Positions 9,123 to 19,561 of a stretch of 64,000 bases of DNA are shown here, in pieces. This DNA comes from Alsobacter soli (lineage in GTDB: Bacteria; Pseudomonadota; Alphaproteobacteria; Rhizobiales; Beijerinckiaceae): positions 124,001-188,000 of the forward strand of contig NZ_PVZS01000003.1 in NCBI RefSeq assembly GCF_003004785.1, in the 5' to 3' direction. The notes under the pieces were generated by a model that worked only from the letters and a program-made list of their open reading frames with translations, searched no databases and was not told where the DNA came from. The number at the start of each line of letters is the position of its first letter. The first letter of the stretch is position 1. Both the position numbers and the translations under genes were made by a program.

Positions 9123-10793
9123 TCAGACGAGCACGACGTGCACATGGCACGTGGGCTTCTTGCCCCAGGCCTCGCCGACGGCCGCGCGCACCGCTCGCTC
9201 GATGGCGTTCTCGACGAGGTCCGGATCACGACGCCGCTGGCGCGGCAGGCTCTGGAGCACGGAGACGATGGCCTCGTCGATCACGTCCTCGAACGGCTCG
9301 CCGTTGCGCGTCTTCTGGGGAAGCCCGGTGATCTCGAAGCCGGGATCGCCGACCAGGTCTCCCCGCCCGTCCAGAGCCAGCGCCACGGACACCACACCGG
9401 CGAATGCAAGCCGCCTGCGTTCCTGGACGGTGGACTCGCCGGCGCTGATCAGCAACTCCCCATCCTTGAACAACCGCCCGTACGGCACCTCGTCGATGAT
9501 CCCCGCCCTATCCGGACCGAGAAGGATCATGTCGCCGTCCTTGGCGACGACGACCTCCTCCACGCCCAGGGACCGAGCGAGCTTGGCGTGCTCATGTAGA
9601 TGCAGCGGCTCGCCATGGACCGGAACAGCCACCTTTGGCCGCACCCAGGAATACATGCGCTCGAGCTCGCCCCGGCGGGGATGGCCGGACACATGCACGA
9701 GGTGGGTCCTGTCGGTGATGATCTCGACGCCCTGACGGATCAGGTTGTTCACGATGCGCCCGACCGCCTTCTCGTTGCCCGGAATGGTGCGGGACGACAG
9801 GATCACCAGGTCGCCCGAGGCCAGCGCGACATCCGGGTGCTGGTCTTCCGCCACGCGCGCCAGCGCGGCGCGGGGCTCGCCCTGGCTACCCGTCAACAGA
9901 GCCACGACCTTGTCCCTCGGGAGATAGCCGTAAGCGTCCGCCCCCCGGAACGGGGGCAGGCCATCGAGGTAACCCAGCTCGGTCGCGACCTGGATCACGC
10001 GATCCATGGCCCGCCCGATCGCGATGCACTCCCGCCCATTCGCGGCCGCGGCCTCCGCCACTGCGCGGATGCGGGCCACGTTCGAGGCGAAGGTGGTGAC
10101 GGCGACGCGGTTCTTGGCTTCCGCGATGATCTGCTTCAGCGAAGCCGCCACGTCCGCTTCCGAGGGACTTTCCCCCCCGCGCACGACGTTGGTGGAATCG
10201 CAGATCAGGGCCAGCACGCCCTCGTCGCCGATTTCGCGCAGGCGCTTCTCGTCGGTGATCCAACTGGCCCCCGGCGTCGGGTCGATTTTCCAGTCGCCGG
10301 TGTGGATGACCGTCCCGGCCGGCGTCCGAATGGCGAGGGCGCAGGACTCCGGAATGGAGTGCGCCATGCCGACGATCTCGATCTCAAAGGGGCCGAGTTG
10401 GACGCGGCCGCCCCGCTCCATGACGTTCATCGGGATCTTGCGGCCGCTCTGCTCGTTGAAGCGCCGCACTTCGAGCAGGTCCGCAGCGAAGCGCGTAGCG
10501 TAGACCGGCGCCTGCAGGCGCGGCCACAAATCCGCTAGCGCGCCGATATGGTCCTCATGCGCGTGCGTGATGATCACGCCCAGGAGATCGCGCTGATTGG
10601 CTTCGAGAAATCGCAAGTCGGGCATCAGCAGATCGATGCCCGGCAGGTCGTCGCCCGCAAAAGCGACCCCGCAGTCCACCATGATCCACTTGCGCCGGCC
10701 CTTGGGGCCGAACCCATACAGGGCGGCGTTCATGCCGATCTCGCCCAATCCGCCCAGCGGCACGAAGACGAGTTCGTCGTCGCCCAACGCCAT
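9123..10793 (-). CDS. rnj: Ribonuclease J
   Basis: This 556-aa metallo-beta-lactamase/beta-CASP nuclease acts as endo- and 5'-3' exonuclease in RNA turnover and rRNA maturation. The zinc motif HAHEDH (residues 77-82) is present, with VHTGDWKIDP and the beta-CASP motifs SGHPRRGEL and VPVHGEPLHL. I chose the ATG at 10793, seven bases beyond the birA stop with GGAG nine bases upstream; a TTG at 10808 inside birA is the alternative. The order nuoN-birA-rnj is common in Rhizobiales, so the gene is probably co-transcribed with the distal complex I operon. Confidence 0.94.
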   Translation of the reverse strand: MALGDDELVFVPLGGLGEIGMNAALYGFGPKGRRKWIMVDCGVAFAGDDLPGIDLLMPDLRFLEANQRDLLGVIITHAHEDHIGALADLWPRLQAPVYATRFAADLLEVRRFNEQSGRKIPMNVMERGGRVQLGPFEIEIVGMAHSIPESCALAIRTPAGTVIHTGDWKIDPTPGASWITDEKRLREIGDEGVLALICDSTNVVRGGESPSEADVAASLKQIIAEAKNRVAVTTFASNVARIRAVAEAAAANGRECIAIGRAMDRVIQVATELGYLDGLPPFRGADAYGYLPRDKVVALLTGSQGEPRAALARVAEDQHPDVALASGDLVILSSRTIPGNEKAVGRIVNNLIRQGVEIITDRTHLVHVSGHPRRGELERMYSWVRPKVAVPVHGEPLHLHEHAKLARSLGVEEVVVAKDGDMILLGPDRAGIIDEVPYGRLFKDGELLISAGESTVQERRRLAFAGVVSVALALDGRGDLVGDPGFEITGLPQKTRNGEPFEDVIDEAIVSVLQSLPRQRRRDPDLVENAIERAVRAAVGEAWGKKPTCHVHVVLV

Positions 10794-10797
10794 CAGT

Positions 10798-11580
10798 TCA
10801 CGCTCCAATTCGAGGATTGTCGTTCAAACCGGCCAGGAAGACGTCTCCGGCCTCGATCGCGACCCTACGGCCACCTTCATCCAGCAGCAAACGCCCACCC
10901 GGATCCAGATCGACGAAGACGCCCCGCCTGTCCCCTTCTGGACGCCGCACCGTGATCGTCTCGCCAAGCCCGCCGGCGCGGTCGAGCCAGTCACGCCGAA
11001 TGGCGCCGAAGGCCTCGCCGCCCGCCCAGCGCTTGAATGTGAGCGCCAGTGAATCCGAAAGGGAAGCGAACAGGGGCGCTACGCCGACCGGCAAGCCTGC
11101 CGCTCCGAGATCCGTGGCCGGATAGGGCGTTTCAGCCGGATGATGGGCGGCGTTGACGCCGATGCCGATCACGACGGCCAGTTCGTCCCCGAGCAGCGAG
11201 CCCTCGACCAGAACGCCGGCCAGCTTGGCCCTATCCAGCAGAAGGTCGTTTGGCCACTTCAAGGCGAGCCGGCCCGGGGGGAGCCCGGTCACCCCAGAGA
11301 GGGCTCGGTGCAACGCGACCGCCGCGACGAACCCAAGTTGCGGAGCGACCGAGGGAGCACAGGGAGACCGCAGCAGAAGGCTGGCGTAGAGGTTTCCCTT
11401 TGGCGAGACCCAGCGACGGCCGCTGCGCCCCCTGCCCTGCTCCTGGGCCTGGGCCGTGATCCAGAGCCGCCCAGGATCCCCGGCCCTGGCCCGCGCCATG
11501 GCCTCGTCGTTGGTCGACCCGAGCGTCGCGAAACTCTCGAGCCTATAGCCTTCCGCCTGCGCCGCCGGGCCGAGCTTCAC
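10798..11580 (-). CDS. birA: Biotin-[acetyl-CoA-carboxylase] ligase, monofunctional
   Basis: This 260-aa enzyme activates biotin to biotinyl-AMP and attaches it to the carboxyl-carrier protein. The biotin-binding GRGRSGRRW motif, followed by SPKGNLYASL, is at about residues 50-66, and LKWPNDLLLD carries the conserved Lys. There is no N-terminal winged helix, so this form lacks the repressor function of E. coli BirA. It starts at a GTG one base after the nuoN stop, implying translational coupling. Its stop lies four bases before the rnj start. Confidence 0.92.
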   Translation of the reverse strand: MKLGPAAQAEGYRLESFATLGSTNDEAMARARAGDPGRLWITAQAQEQGRGRSGRRWVSPKGNLYASLLLRSPCAPSVAPQLGFVAAVALHRALSGVTGLPPGRLALKWPNDLLLDRAKLAGVLVEGSLLGDELAVVIGIGVNAAHHPAETPYPATDLGAAGLPVGVAPLFASLSDSLALTFKRWAGGEAFGAIRRDWLDRAGGLGETITVRRPEGDRRGVFVDLDPGGRLLLDEGGRRVAIEAGDVFLAGLNDNPRIGA

Positions 11581-11581
11581 G

Positions 11582-13021
11582 TCAGAACAGCGACTTGGCG
11601 GCCGCCGTCGCGGCCGTCACGAGCGGAGCCGGCCAAAGCCAGAACAGCAGGATAAAGGCGCCGGACAGTCCCGAAACCACCTTCAGAACGGGCGTCATCG
11701 GGTCGAACGCTTCCGCCGGCTCATCGAAGTACATCACCTTGACGATGCGCAGGTAGTAGAACGTGCTGACCACGGACGTGAGAACACCGATGACAGCCAA
11801 CGTATAAAGGTTGGCATGCACGGCCGCGGCGAAGACGTACCACTTGGCGAAGAAGCCCGCGAGCGGCGGGATGCCGGCCAGCGAGAACATCAGCATGGCG
11901 AACACGAACGCCGTCGCCGGCGCCGTGCGGCCCAGGCCGGCGAGATCGTCGATGTTCTCGACGTAGACGTCCTTGCGCTTCATGGCGAGGATCACGGCGA
12001 AGCAGCCGAGCGTCATCACCAGGTAGATCGCCATGTAGATGGCGACGCCCTGGACGCCTTCGGTCGTGCCCGCGGCGAGCCCCACGAGGGCGAAGCCCAT
12101 GTGGCCGATCGACGAATAGGCCATCAGTCGCTTGATGTTGCGCTGCCCGATCGCCGCAAAGGCGCCAAGGCCCATGGAGGCGATCGACACGAAGACGATG
12201 ATCTGCTGCCACTGCGTCAGGATGCCGGGGAAGGCCGTGATGACGACACGCACCGCAAGCGCCATGGCGGCCATCTTGGGAGCCGCCGCGAAGAAAGCGG
12301 TGACCGGAGTCGGCGCGCCTTCGTAGACGTCAGGGGTCCACATGTGGAACGGGACCGCCGAGATCTTGAAGCAAAGGCCCGCCATCACGAACACCAGCCC
12401 GAAGATCACGCCGGTCGAGTTGTGGTCCTTCAGCGCGGTGGCGATGCCGCCGAACGACACGGAGCCGGTGAAGCCATAGATCAGCGACGCGCCGTAGAGC
12501 AGCATGCCGGAGGAAAGGGCGCCGAGCACGAAGTACTTGAGGCCCGCCTCCGTCGCCCGGACGTTGTCGCGATGGATCGCGGCCACGACATAAAGCGCCA
12601 GGCTCATTAGTTCCAGACCGAGATACAGCGCGATGAGGTCCCCGGCCGAGATCATCATCATCATGCCCAGCGTCGAGAGCACGATAAGAATGGCGTACTC
12701 GAACCGATCGACGCGCTCACCGCGCCAGAAGTCGATCGACATCACGAGCGCCACGCCGGAGCCGACGAGCGCCGCGATCTTCATGAAGCGCGCGAAGTCG
12801 TCCTGCACGAAGGAGCCGTTGAAGGTCACGGCCTTGCCCGTGCGCACGAACACCAGCGCGCCGACCAGGATGATCAGGGCCAGAGCCAAGCCGGTGATCA
12901 GGCCGACGGAGCGCTCCCCGCGAATGGCGCCGATCAGCACCAGCACGAGCGCGCCCGCGGCGAGGACGATCTCCGGCAGCGCGAGGCCGAAGGCCGGAAC
13001 GGCAGCGGTCAATCCAGGCAT
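11582..13021 (-). CDS. nuoN: NADH-quinone oxidoreductase subunit N
   Basis: This 479-aa antiporter-like membrane subunit forms part of the proton-pumping arm of complex I. About 14 hydrophobic segments are seen. The core proton-channel region contains [23 protein letters not shown] and [15 protein letters not shown] (each written in part), as expected for NuoN. Lys and Glu residues in broken helices (for example [11 protein letters not shown]) are conserved. It follows nuoM with a ten-base gap and is the last nuo gene, immediately followed by birA. Confidence 0.96.
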   Translation of the reverse strand: MPGLTAAVPAFGLALPEIVLAAGALVLVLIGAIRGERSVGLITGLALALIILVGALVFVRTGKAVTFNGSFVQDDFARFMKIAALVGSGVALVMSIDFWRGERVDRFEYAILIVLSTLGMMMMISAGDLIALYLGLELMSLALYVVAAIHRDNVRATEAGLKYFVLGALSSGMLLYGASLIYGFTGSVSFGGIATALKDHNSTGVIFGLVFVMAGLCFKISAVPFHMWTPDVYEGAPTPVTAFFAAAPKMAAMALAVRVVITAFPGILTQWQQIIVFVSIASMGLGAFAAIGQRNIKRLMAYSSIGHMGFALVGLAAGTTEGVQGVAIYMAIYLVMTLGCFAVILAMKRKDVYVENIDDLAGLGRTAPATAFVFAMLMFSLAGIPPLAGFFAKWYVFAAAVHANLYTLAVIGVLTSVVSTFYYLRIVKVMYFDEPAEAFDPMTPVLKVVSGLSGAFILLFWLWPAPLVTAATAAAKSLF

Positions 13022-13031
13022 CGAACGGTCC

Positions 13032-14540
13032 TCAGTGCGCCGCGGAGGCGATCTTGGCAGCGCCCGCGAGCGCGGTCTGCGTGGTCTTCAACAATGCGTC
13101 GGTGGATGCGGCGAAGGCGTCGAGCACGGGGGCCGGATGCACGCCGTAGTAGATCGTCAGCAGGACCAGCGGAACCAGCAGGCCGACCTCGCGAGGCGTG
13201 AGGTCGAGAATGCCCTTCAGGCTCGGCTTCTCGAACGGACCGAACATGACGCGGGCGTAAAGCCAAAGCGCATAAGCGGCAGACAGGATCACGCCCGTTG
13301 TGGCGAAGAACGCCACCCAGGTATTGGCCCGGAAGGCGCCCAGCAGCGTCAGGAACTCGCCGACGAAGCCAGACGTGCCCGGCAGGCCCACATTGGCCAT
13401 GGTGAACACCATGAGCGCCACCGCGTATTTCGGCATCGGCTCCGTCAGACCGCCATAGGCCGCGATCTCGCGGGTGTGCATGCGGTCGTAGATCACGCCC
13501 ACGCAAAGGAAGAGCGCGCCCGACACGATGCCGTGGCTGACCATCTGGAACATGGCGCCCTGGATGCCCTGGGGCGTGAGGGTGAACAGGCCCATGGTTA
13601 CGAAGCCCATATGCGCCACCGACGAGTAGGCGATGAGCTTCTTCATGTCCTCCTGCATCAGCGCGACCAGCGACGTGTAGACGATCGCGATCACCGACAG
13701 GGCGAACATGAACGGCGCGAAGTAGTGGGACGCATCCGGGAACATCGGGATCGAGAACCGGATGAAACCGTAGCCGCCCATCTTCAGCAGGATGGCGGCC
13801 AGGATCACCGAACCCGCCGTCGGCGCCTCCACGTGAGCGTCAGGCAGCCAGGTGTGCACCGGCCACATCGGCATCTTCACCGCGAAAGACGCGAAGAAGG
13901 CCAGCCACAGCCAGAACTGCATGCCATGCGGGAACTTGTGCGCAAGCAGCGTCGGGATATCCGTCGTGCCGGCGTCCCAGTACATCGCCATGATGGCGAC
14001 CAGCATCAGCAGCGACCCGAGCAGGGTGTAGAGGAAGAACTTGAAGCTCGCGTAGATGCGCCGCTTGCCACCCCAGATGCCTATGATCAGGAACATCGGG
14101 ATGAGGCCAGCCTCGAAGAACAGGTAGAAGAGCACGAGGTCCAGGGCGGCGAAGACGCCGATCATCAGCGACTCGAGCACCAGGAACGCGATGAAGTACT
14201 CCTTCACGCGTTTCTCGACCGAGATCCACGACGCCACGATGCAGAACGGCATCAGAAACGTCGTGAGCATGATGAACGGCATGGAGAAGCCGTCCACGCC
14301 CAGCTTGAACTTGATCGTCTCGGAGAGCCACGCGCCCTCCTCGACCAACTGGAACGTCGGGTTCCCCGCGTCGAAGCGTCCCCAGGCGACCAGCGACAAC
14401 AGGAAGGTGACGACCGTCGCGATCAGAGAGATCCAGCGGATGTTCCTCTGGCCCGCCTCCGTGTCGCCCCGGGTCATCAGGACGAACAGCGCGCCGGCCA
14501 GCGGCAGGACGAGCAGGCCCGTGAGCAGGTGGGACATCAT
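13032..14540 (-). CDS. nuoM: NADH-quinone oxidoreductase subunit M
   Basis: This 502-aa antiporter-like subunit of complex I has about 14 transmembrane helices. Diagnostic motifs include [20 protein letters not shown] (with the channel Glu), [19 protein letters not shown] and [15 protein letters not shown]. The ATG at 14540 lies one base after the nuoL stop codon, so the two are translationally coupled; the tandem second ATG at 14537 is equally possible. Subunits L, M and N together provide three of the four proton channels. Confidence 0.96.
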   Translation of the reverse strand: MMSHLLTGLLVLPLAGALFVLMTRGDTEAGQRNIRWISLIATVVTFLLSLVAWGRFDAGNPTFQLVEEGAWLSETIKFKLGVDGFSMPFIMLTTFLMPFCIVASWISVEKRVKEYFIAFLVLESLMIGVFAALDLVLFYLFFEAGLIPMFLIIGIWGGKRRIYASFKFFLYTLLGSLLMLVAIMAMYWDAGTTDIPTLLAHKFPHGMQFWLWLAFFASFAVKMPMWPVHTWLPDAHVEAPTAGSVILAAILLKMGGYGFIRFSIPMFPDASHYFAPFMFALSVIAIVYTSLVALMQEDMKKLIAYSSVAHMGFVTMGLFTLTPQGIQGAMFQMVSHGIVSGALFLCVGVIYDRMHTREIAAYGGLTEPMPKYAVALMVFTMANVGLPGTSGFVGEFLTLLGAFRANTWVAFFATTGVILSAAYALWLYARVMFGPFEKPSLKGILDLTPREVGLLVPLVLLTIYYGVHPAPVLDAFAASTDALLKTTQTALAGAAKIASAAH

Positions 14541-14541
14541 C

Positions 14542-16563
14542 TCAGTGGGCTCCGCCGAACATGTACCAGGTGACCAGGGCCGCCACGCCGATCAGCATCG
14601 CGAAGGCGTAGTGGTAGACGTAGCCGGTCTGCAGCCGCACCACGGCCTGGGTGACGTCGACCACGCGGGCCGACACGCCGTCGGGACCGAAGCCGTCGAT
14701 GACCGCCCCGTCGCCCTTCTTCCAGAGGAACCGGCCCAGCCACTTCGCCGGGCGCACGAAGATCACGTCGTAAAGCTCGTCGAAGTACCACTTGTTCAGC
14801 AGGAACCGGTAGAGCAGCGGCTGGCTCTCGGCGAGCTGGCGCGGCAGATAGGGCTTCTGAATGTAGAAGATGTAGGCCACCACGAAGCCGATGATCATCT
14901 CGACCGTCGGCGAGTACTTCGCCCAGGCGGGGATCTCGTGCACGGCGTGAAGGATGTGGTTCTCCGGGCCTGTGTGCAGCGCGTTCTTCCAGAACTCGTC
15001 ATAGGCGTGGCCGAAGAAGTAGCCTTCGAACACCAGGCCAGCGAACAGGGCGCCCAGGCCGAGCACGCCGAGCGGGATCAGCATGGTGAGCGGCGACTCG
15101 TGCGGCTCGTGATGGCCATGCCCGTGATCGCCCGCATGGGCATGCGACCCATGGCTGTCATCCTCGGACTCGACGTGGTGGCTGACGGCCAGATCATGCC
15201 CGTGCGGCGTATCCCAGCGCGGCGCTCCCATGAAGGTCACGAAGAACAGACGCCACGAGTAGAACGAGGTCAGGCCGGCCGTGATCGACAGCAGGATGAA
15301 CGCGTACGCATTGCCGAACGTGTGCGCCGCGTAGGATGACTCGATGATCGCATCCTTCGAGTAGTAGCCCGCGGTGAGCGGGAAGCCGGTCAGCGCGAGC
15401 GTGCCGATGGCGAACATCACCGTCGTGAACGGGATCTTCCGAGCCAGGCCGCCCATGTGGCGAATGTCCTGCTCGTGGTGCATGGCGTGGATCACGGAGC
15501 CGGCGCCCAGGAACAGCAGGGCCTTGAAGAAGGCGTGCGTGAACAGATGGAAGATGCCAGCGCCATACGCGCCTGCGCCCAGCGCCACGAACATGTAGCC
15601 GAGCTGCGAGCAGGTCGAATAGGCGATGACGCGCTTGATGTCGTTCTGCACGAGCCCGATGGTGCCGGCGAAGAACGCCGTCGTGGCGCCTACGATCATC
15701 ACAACGGACAGCGCGACATGCGACTGCTCGAAGAGCGGCGAGAGGCGCGCCACCATGAATACGCCGGCGGTCACCATGGTCGCGGCGTGAATGAGCGCCG
15801 ACACCGGGGTCGGCCCCTCCATCGCGTCAGGCAGCCAGGTGTGAAGCAGGAACTGCGCCGACTTGCCCATCGCGCCCATGAAGAGCAGCAGGCAGGCGAT
15901 GGTCATCGCGTTCCAGTCGTAGCCGATGAAGTGAAACGTTCCCTTCGCGATCTCCTCGGCCTTCGGGAAGATCTCCGGGAAGGCGACCGAGCCCGACAGC
16001 ACGAACACGAGGAAGATGCCCAGCGAGAAACCGAAGTCGCCGACGCGGTTGACGATGAAGGCCTTCATGGCCGCCGCCACGGCCGACGGCTTCTGGTACC
16101 AGAAGCCGATGAGCAGATAGGACGCCAGGCCGACGCCCTCCCAGCCGAAGAACATCTGCACCAGATTGTCCGACGTCACCAGCATCAGCATGGCGAAGGT
16201 GAAGAGCGACAGATAGGCGAAAAACCGCGGCCGGTGCGGATCCTCGTGCATGTAGCCGATGGAGTAGAGGTGAACCAGCGATGACACCGTGTTCACGACC
16301 ACCAGCATGACGACCGTCAGCGTGTCGATGCGGAAGGCCCAGTCGACCTTGAGATCGCCCGCGACCATCCACTGGGCCACCTGCACCCGCAGGGCTTCGT
16401 GGTGACCGAGGCCGACCTGGAAGAAGGCGATCCAGGACAGCAGCGCTGCCGCCATCAGGAAGGCGGTCGTGACCACCTCGCTGGCGCGGGCGCCGATGAT
16501 GCGGCCGAAAAGGCCGGCGATGAGGAAGCCGACGAGCGGCAGGAAGACGATGGCCTGATACAT
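14542..16563 (-). CDS. nuoL: NADH-quinone oxidoreductase subunit L
   Basis: This 673-aa subunit is the distal antiporter-like unit of complex I and carries the long lateral helix at its C-terminus. Core motifs include [19 protein letters not shown] and [20 protein letters not shown], plus [17 protein letters not shown] His-rich hydrophilic loop (around residues 445-490, with [20 protein letters not shown]) interrupts the C-terminal part. Such loops are common in alphaproteobacterial NuoL but could bind metal. The gene follows nuoK by 31 bases. Confidence 0.96.
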   Translation of the reverse strand: MYQAIVFLPLVGFLIAGLFGRIIGARASEVVTTAFLMAAALLSWIAFFQVGLGHHEALRVQVAQWMVAGDLKVDWAFRIDTLTVVMLVVVNTVSSLVHLYSIGYMHEDPHRPRFFAYLSLFTFAMLMLVTSDNLVQMFFGWEGVGLASYLLIGFWYQKPSAVAAAMKAFIVNRVGDFGFSLGIFLVFVLSGSVAFPEIFPKAEEIAKGTFHFIGYDWNAMTIACLLLFMGAMGKSAQFLLHTWLPDAMEGPTPVSALIHAATMVTAGVFMVARLSPLFEQSHVALSVVMIVGATTAFFAGTIGLVQNDIKRVIAYSTCSQLGYMFVALGAGAYGAGIFHLFTHAFFKALLFLGAGSVIHAMHHEQDIRHMGGLARKIPFTTVMFAIGTLALTGFPLTAGYYSKDAIIESSYAAHTFGNAYAFILLSITAGLTSFYSWRLFFVTFMGAPRWDTPHGHDLAVSHHVESEDDSHGSHAHAGDHGHGHHEPHESPLTMLIPLGVLGLGALFAGLVFEGYFFGHAYDEFWKNALHTGPENHILHAVHEIPAWAKYSPTVEMIIGFVVAYIFYIQKPYLPRQLAESQPLLYRFLLNKWYFDELYDVIFVRPAKWLGRFLWKKGDGAVIDGFGPDGVSARVVDVTQAVVRLQTGYVYHYAFAMLIGVAALVTWYMFGGAH

Positions 16564-16594
16564 GTCCGTTTCCCGTCGGGGACAAGGCCCCGAG

Positions 16595-16903
16595 TCAGCC
16601 CTTCATCATGTTGATGTCCTCAACCGCGATGGAGCCGCGGTTGCGGAAGTAGACGACGAGGATCGCGAGCCCGATGGCGGCCTCGGCGGCCGCTACGGTC
16701 AGGATCAGCAGGGCGAAGACCTGTCCGACGAGGTCGCCGCCGAAGGTCGAGAACGCCACGAGATTGATGTTCACTCCGAGCAGGATGAGCTCGACGCACA
16801 TCAGGATGACGATGACGTTCTTGCGGTTGATGAAGATGCCGAACACGCCGAGCGTGAACAGCATCGCCGCGACCGTCAGGTAGTGTCCGAGACCGATGAT
16901 CAT
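16595..16903 (-). CDS. nuoK: NADH-quinone oxidoreductase subunit K
   Basis: This 102-aa subunit has three transmembrane helices. The channel glutamates lie in [18 protein letters not shown] and [16 protein letters not shown], both fully conserved in the family. It follows nuoJ with an eleven-base gap. Length and motifs are typical. Confidence 0.96.
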   Translation of the reverse strand: MIIGLGHYLTVAAMLFTLGVFGIFINRKNVIVILMCVELILLGVNINLVAFSTFGGDLVGQVFALLILTVAAAEAAIGLAILVVYFRNRGSIAVEDINMMKG

Positions 16904-16914
16904 CGCGAAATTCC

Positions 16915-17529
16915 TTAGACGCCCTGCCGGAACGGCACCTTCTTGATCTCGACCGCGGCCTCAGGCGTACGGGCGACCTGGCGGGAGATGTCCTGGCGCT
17001 TGACGCCGGCTTTGTGGCGAAGCGTCAGCACGATCGCGCCGATCATGGCGACCAGCAGCACGAGCCCCGCAGCCTGGAAGAAGTAGAGATACTGGGTGTA
17101 GAGCACTCGGCCGAGCGCCTCGGTATTGGATATCAGCGCGTCGGCGGACGGCGCCGCTGGGGCCGGGCCCTTCAAAGCGCCGGGCTGCACGATGTAGGTC
17201 GTGACCACCAGCACCAGCTCGACCAGCAGCATGAGCGCGATCACCGCGCCGAACGGCAGGTAGCTCAGGAAGCCCTGCCGCAATTGCGCGAAGTCCACGT
17301 CCAGCATCATCACGACGAACAGGAAGAGCACCGCGACCGCCCCGACATAGACGACCACGAGGATCATCGCCAGGAACTCGGCGCCCATCAGCAGGAACAA
17401 GCCGGCGGCGTTCACGAAGGCGAGGATCAGGAAGAGAACCGAATGCACGGGATTCTTCGCAGCGATCACCATCAGGGCCGAGGCCAGGGTGATCCCCGCG
17501 AACAGGTAGAAGAAGGCGGCGGCTGCCAT
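16915..17529 (-). CDS. nuoJ: NADH-quinone oxidoreductase subunit J
   Basis: This 204-aa subunit has five predicted helices. Conserved stretches include [40 protein letters not shown] and MMLDVDF, the last two containing the pi-bulge helix (TM3). The C-terminal tail (about residues 165-204) is polar and basic. It is the first gene after a 200-base gap that follows nuoI, the largest gap inside this operon. Confidence 0.95.
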   Translation of the reverse strand: MAAAAFFYLFAGITLASALMVIAAKNPVHSVLFLILAFVNAAGLFLLMGAEFLAMILVVVYVGAVAVLFLFVVMMLDVDFAQLRQGFLSYLPFGAVIALMLLVELVLVVTTYIVQPGALKGPAPAAPSADALISNTEALGRVLYTQYLYFFQAAGLVLLVAMIGAIVLTLRHKAGVKRQDISRQVARTPEAAVEIKKVPFRQGV

Positions 17530-17546
17530 CGTGCTGGTTCCTCACC

Positions 17547-17564
17547 GGCCGCCGGGCGGCGGCC
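17547..17564. repeat. GC-rich hairpin in the nuoI-nuoJ spacer
   Basis: A perfect seven-base stem, GGCCGCC/GGCGGCC with loop GGGC, lies 18 bases upstream of the nuoJ start. A second small inverted repeat (CGCCC AAT CGGGCG) lies about 90 bases further upstream at roughly 17645-17658. The 200-base spacer 17530-17729 holds no credible gene. It may contain an RNA-processing or internal promoter signal. Confidence 0.45.
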
Positions 17565-17729
17565 TCGTACGATCCCCGAACCTGGCCCAGCGGCCCGGCC
17601 CTGACTGCGAATGGCCGCGGGACGGCCATCCTGAAACCTCAATCGCCCAATCGGGCGCCGCGCCGTCTATAGACGCCGATTCCCGAGGCGACAACCCGAC
17701 TTCGGGCGGGCTCGCCCAGGCGAACCGCC

Positions 17730-18218
17730 TCAGCGGTAGGGCGCGTCCTGAGCGATGTTGCGAGCGATTTCGCGTTCCCACCGGGCGCCGTTATCGAGCA
17801 GCCGCTGCTTGTCGTAGAACAGCTCCTCGCGGGTCTCGGTGGAGAACTCCATGTTCGGCCCTTCGACGATGGCGTCCACCGGGCAGGCCTCCTGGCAGAA
17901 GCCGCAGTAGATGCACTTCGTCATGTCGATGTCGTAACGGGTCGTGCGCCGCGTGCCGTCGTTGCGGCGGGGACCAGCCTCGATCGTGATGGCCTGAGCG
18001 GGGCAGATCGCCTCGCACAGCTTGCACGCGATGCAGCGCTCTTCCCCGTTGGGATACCGGCGAAGCGCGTGCTCGCCGCGAAAGCGCGGCGAGATCTGAC
18101 CGCGCTCATAGGGATAGTTCAAGGTCGGCTTGGGCTTGAAGAAGTACCGCATGGACAGCACGAAGGCGTCCACGAACTCCTTCAAGATCAGCGACCGTGC
18201 AGCCTGGGCGAATGCCAT
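17730..18218 (-). CDS. nuoI: NADH-quinone oxidoreductase subunit I
   Basis: This 162-aa iron-sulfur subunit carries clusters N6a and N6b. Two ferredoxin motifs are seen, [12 protein letters not shown] and [12 protein letters not shown], each CxxCxxCxxxCP. The amphipathic N-terminus ([19 protein letters not shown]) is typical. The ATG at 18218 is preferred over an in-frame GTG at 18227 because GGAG lies eight bases before the ATG. It is separated from the upstream 82-aa gene by 68 bases. Confidence 0.96.
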   Translation of the reverse strand: MAFAQAARSLILKEFVDAFVLSMRYFFKPKPTLNYPYERGQISPRFRGEHALRRYPNGEERCIACKLCEAICPAQAITIEAGPRRNDGTRRTTRYDIDMTKCIYCGFCQEACPVDAIVEGPNMEFSTETREELFYDKQRLLDNGARWEREIARNIAQDAPYR

Positions 18219-18286
18219 CCGTCTCACTCCGGGCGCTCGCGCGCCGCTCTCATGTCATGCCTGCGAGGCCCCTGCCCCGCCGGCGA

Positions 18287-18535
18287 TCAACCGCGGCCCG
18301 AGACCGTCAACCCGAGCAGGTATCCGATCACCGGGAAGAACATCACGGTCCCCAGGAACAGCACGCCGCGCAGGACGCCCAGCTTCCGTTCGAAGACCGC
18401 CTTTTCGTCTGGACTGCCGGAGCGGTCCAGCTTGCGCAACCTGCTCTCCACCACGCCGCCGACCACACGAAAGTCGACGTAGCCCAACGCCAGCCCTATG
18501 GCGGCGCCCATCAGGCCCGGGATGGAGAGCTCCAT
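18287..18535 (-). CDS. Small two-helix membrane protein inserted in the nuo operon
   Basis: An 82-aa protein not belonging to any of the 14 core complex I subunits. It has two predicted transmembrane segments, about residues 6-22 (PGLMGAAIGLALGYVDF) and 57-76 (VLFLGTVMFFPVIGYLLGL). The charged linker SRLRKLDRSGSPDEKAVFER lies between them. It begins one base after the nuoH stop, so translation is coupled, and nuoI follows after 68 bases. I do not recognise a named family. Position suggests an accessory or assembly role for the membrane arm, but that is inference from location only. Confidence 0.75.
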   Translation of the reverse strand: MELSIPGLMGAAIGLALGYVDFRVVGGVVESRLRKLDRSGSPDEKAVFERKLGVLRGVLFLGTVMFFPVIGYLLGLTVSGRG

Positions 18536-18536
18536 C

Positions 18537-19550
18537 TCAGTGCCCCGGAGCCCAGCCCGTGAGCTGGAGCACGCCGGCGACGATCACCACCATGGCCAGC
18601 GAGATCGGAAGGAACACCTTCCAGCCAAGCCGCATGAGCTGGTCGTACCGGTAGCGCGGCACGAAAGCCTTCACCATGGCGATGAGGAAGAACATGAAGG
18701 ACGCCTTGAGGACGAACCAGATCACGCCAGGCACCCAGGTGAAGGGCGCGAACGGGATCGGCGACAGCCAGCCGCCAAGGAACAGGATCGTCATCAGCGC
18801 GCACATGGTCATGATGGCCACGTACTCGCCTAGCATGAACAGGAGGTACGGCGTCGAGGAGTACTCGACCATGAAGCCCGCCACGAGCTCCGACTCCGCC
18901 TCGACCAGGTCGAAAGGAGGACGGTTCGTCTCGGCCATGGCCGAGATGAAGAAGATCACGAACATTGGCAGCAGGGGCAGCCAATACCAGCCGAGCAGGC
19001 CGGCGCGCGTGTCCTGCGCGTTGACGATGTCGGTCAGGTTGAGCGAGCCCACGCAGAGCAGCACCGTGATGATCACGAAGCCGATAGAGACTTCGTAGGA
19101 CACCATCTGCGCCGCCGAGCGAAGCGCCGACAGGAACGGGTACTTCGAGTTCGACGCCCAGCCGCCCATGATGACGCCGTAGACGCCCAGCGACGAAATC
19201 GCGAACAGGTATAGGATGCCGACATTGATGTCGGCTAGCGCCCAGCCATCGTTGAGCGGGATCACCGCCCACGCCGACAAGGCCAGCAGGGTGGTCACGA
19301 ACGGGGCCAGCAGGAACAGGCCCTTGTTGGCGCCCGCGGGAATTACCGGCTCCTTCAAGGCGAACTTGAGGAGGTCGGCGAAGGACTGCATCAAGCCCCA
19401 CGGCCCGACCACGTTCGGGCCACGGCGCAGCTGGACAGCCGCCCACACCTTGCGGTCGCCATAGAGCGCGAAGGCGATGAAGACGAGCAGGGCGACGATG
19501 AGCAGCAGGCTCTTGCCCAGCATCAACAGCACGGAGAGGAAGAGGTCCAT
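18537..19550 (-). CDS. nuoH: NADH-quinone oxidoreductase subunit H
   Basis: This 337-aa subunit forms the quinone-binding chamber with NuoB and NuoD. Conserved loops include [41 protein letters not shown] (the acidic TM5-6 loop facing the quinone site) and [16 protein letters not shown]. The true start is the ATG at 19550 ([10 protein letters not shown]). An open frame continues far upstream through nuoG, but that is out-of-frame shadow. It follows nuoG by eleven bases. Confidence 0.96.
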   Translation of the reverse strand: MDLFLSVLLMLGKSLLLIVALLVFIAFALYGDRKVWAAVQLRRGPNVVGPWGLMQSFADLLKFALKEPVIPAGANKGLFLLAPFVTTLLALSAWAVIPLNDGWALADINVGILYLFAISSLGVYGVIMGGWASNSKYPFLSALRSAAQMVSYEVSIGFVIITVLLCVGSLNLTDIVNAQDTRAGLLGWYWLPLLPMFVIFFISAMAETNRPPFDLVEAESELVAGFMVEYSSTPYLLFMLGEYVAIMTMCALMTILFLGGWLSPIPFAPFTWVPGVIWFVLKASFMFFLIAMVKAFVPRYRYDQLMRLGWKVFLPISLAMVVIVAGVLQLTGWAPGH

Positions 19551-19561
19551 CGCTGTGTCCC

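Noticed and set aside
15070-15200. His-rich segment within nuoL considered as a foreign insertion
   Set aside because: Frame, codon use and flanking NuoL motifs are continuous; similar hydrophilic loops occur in other alphaproteobacterial NuoL.
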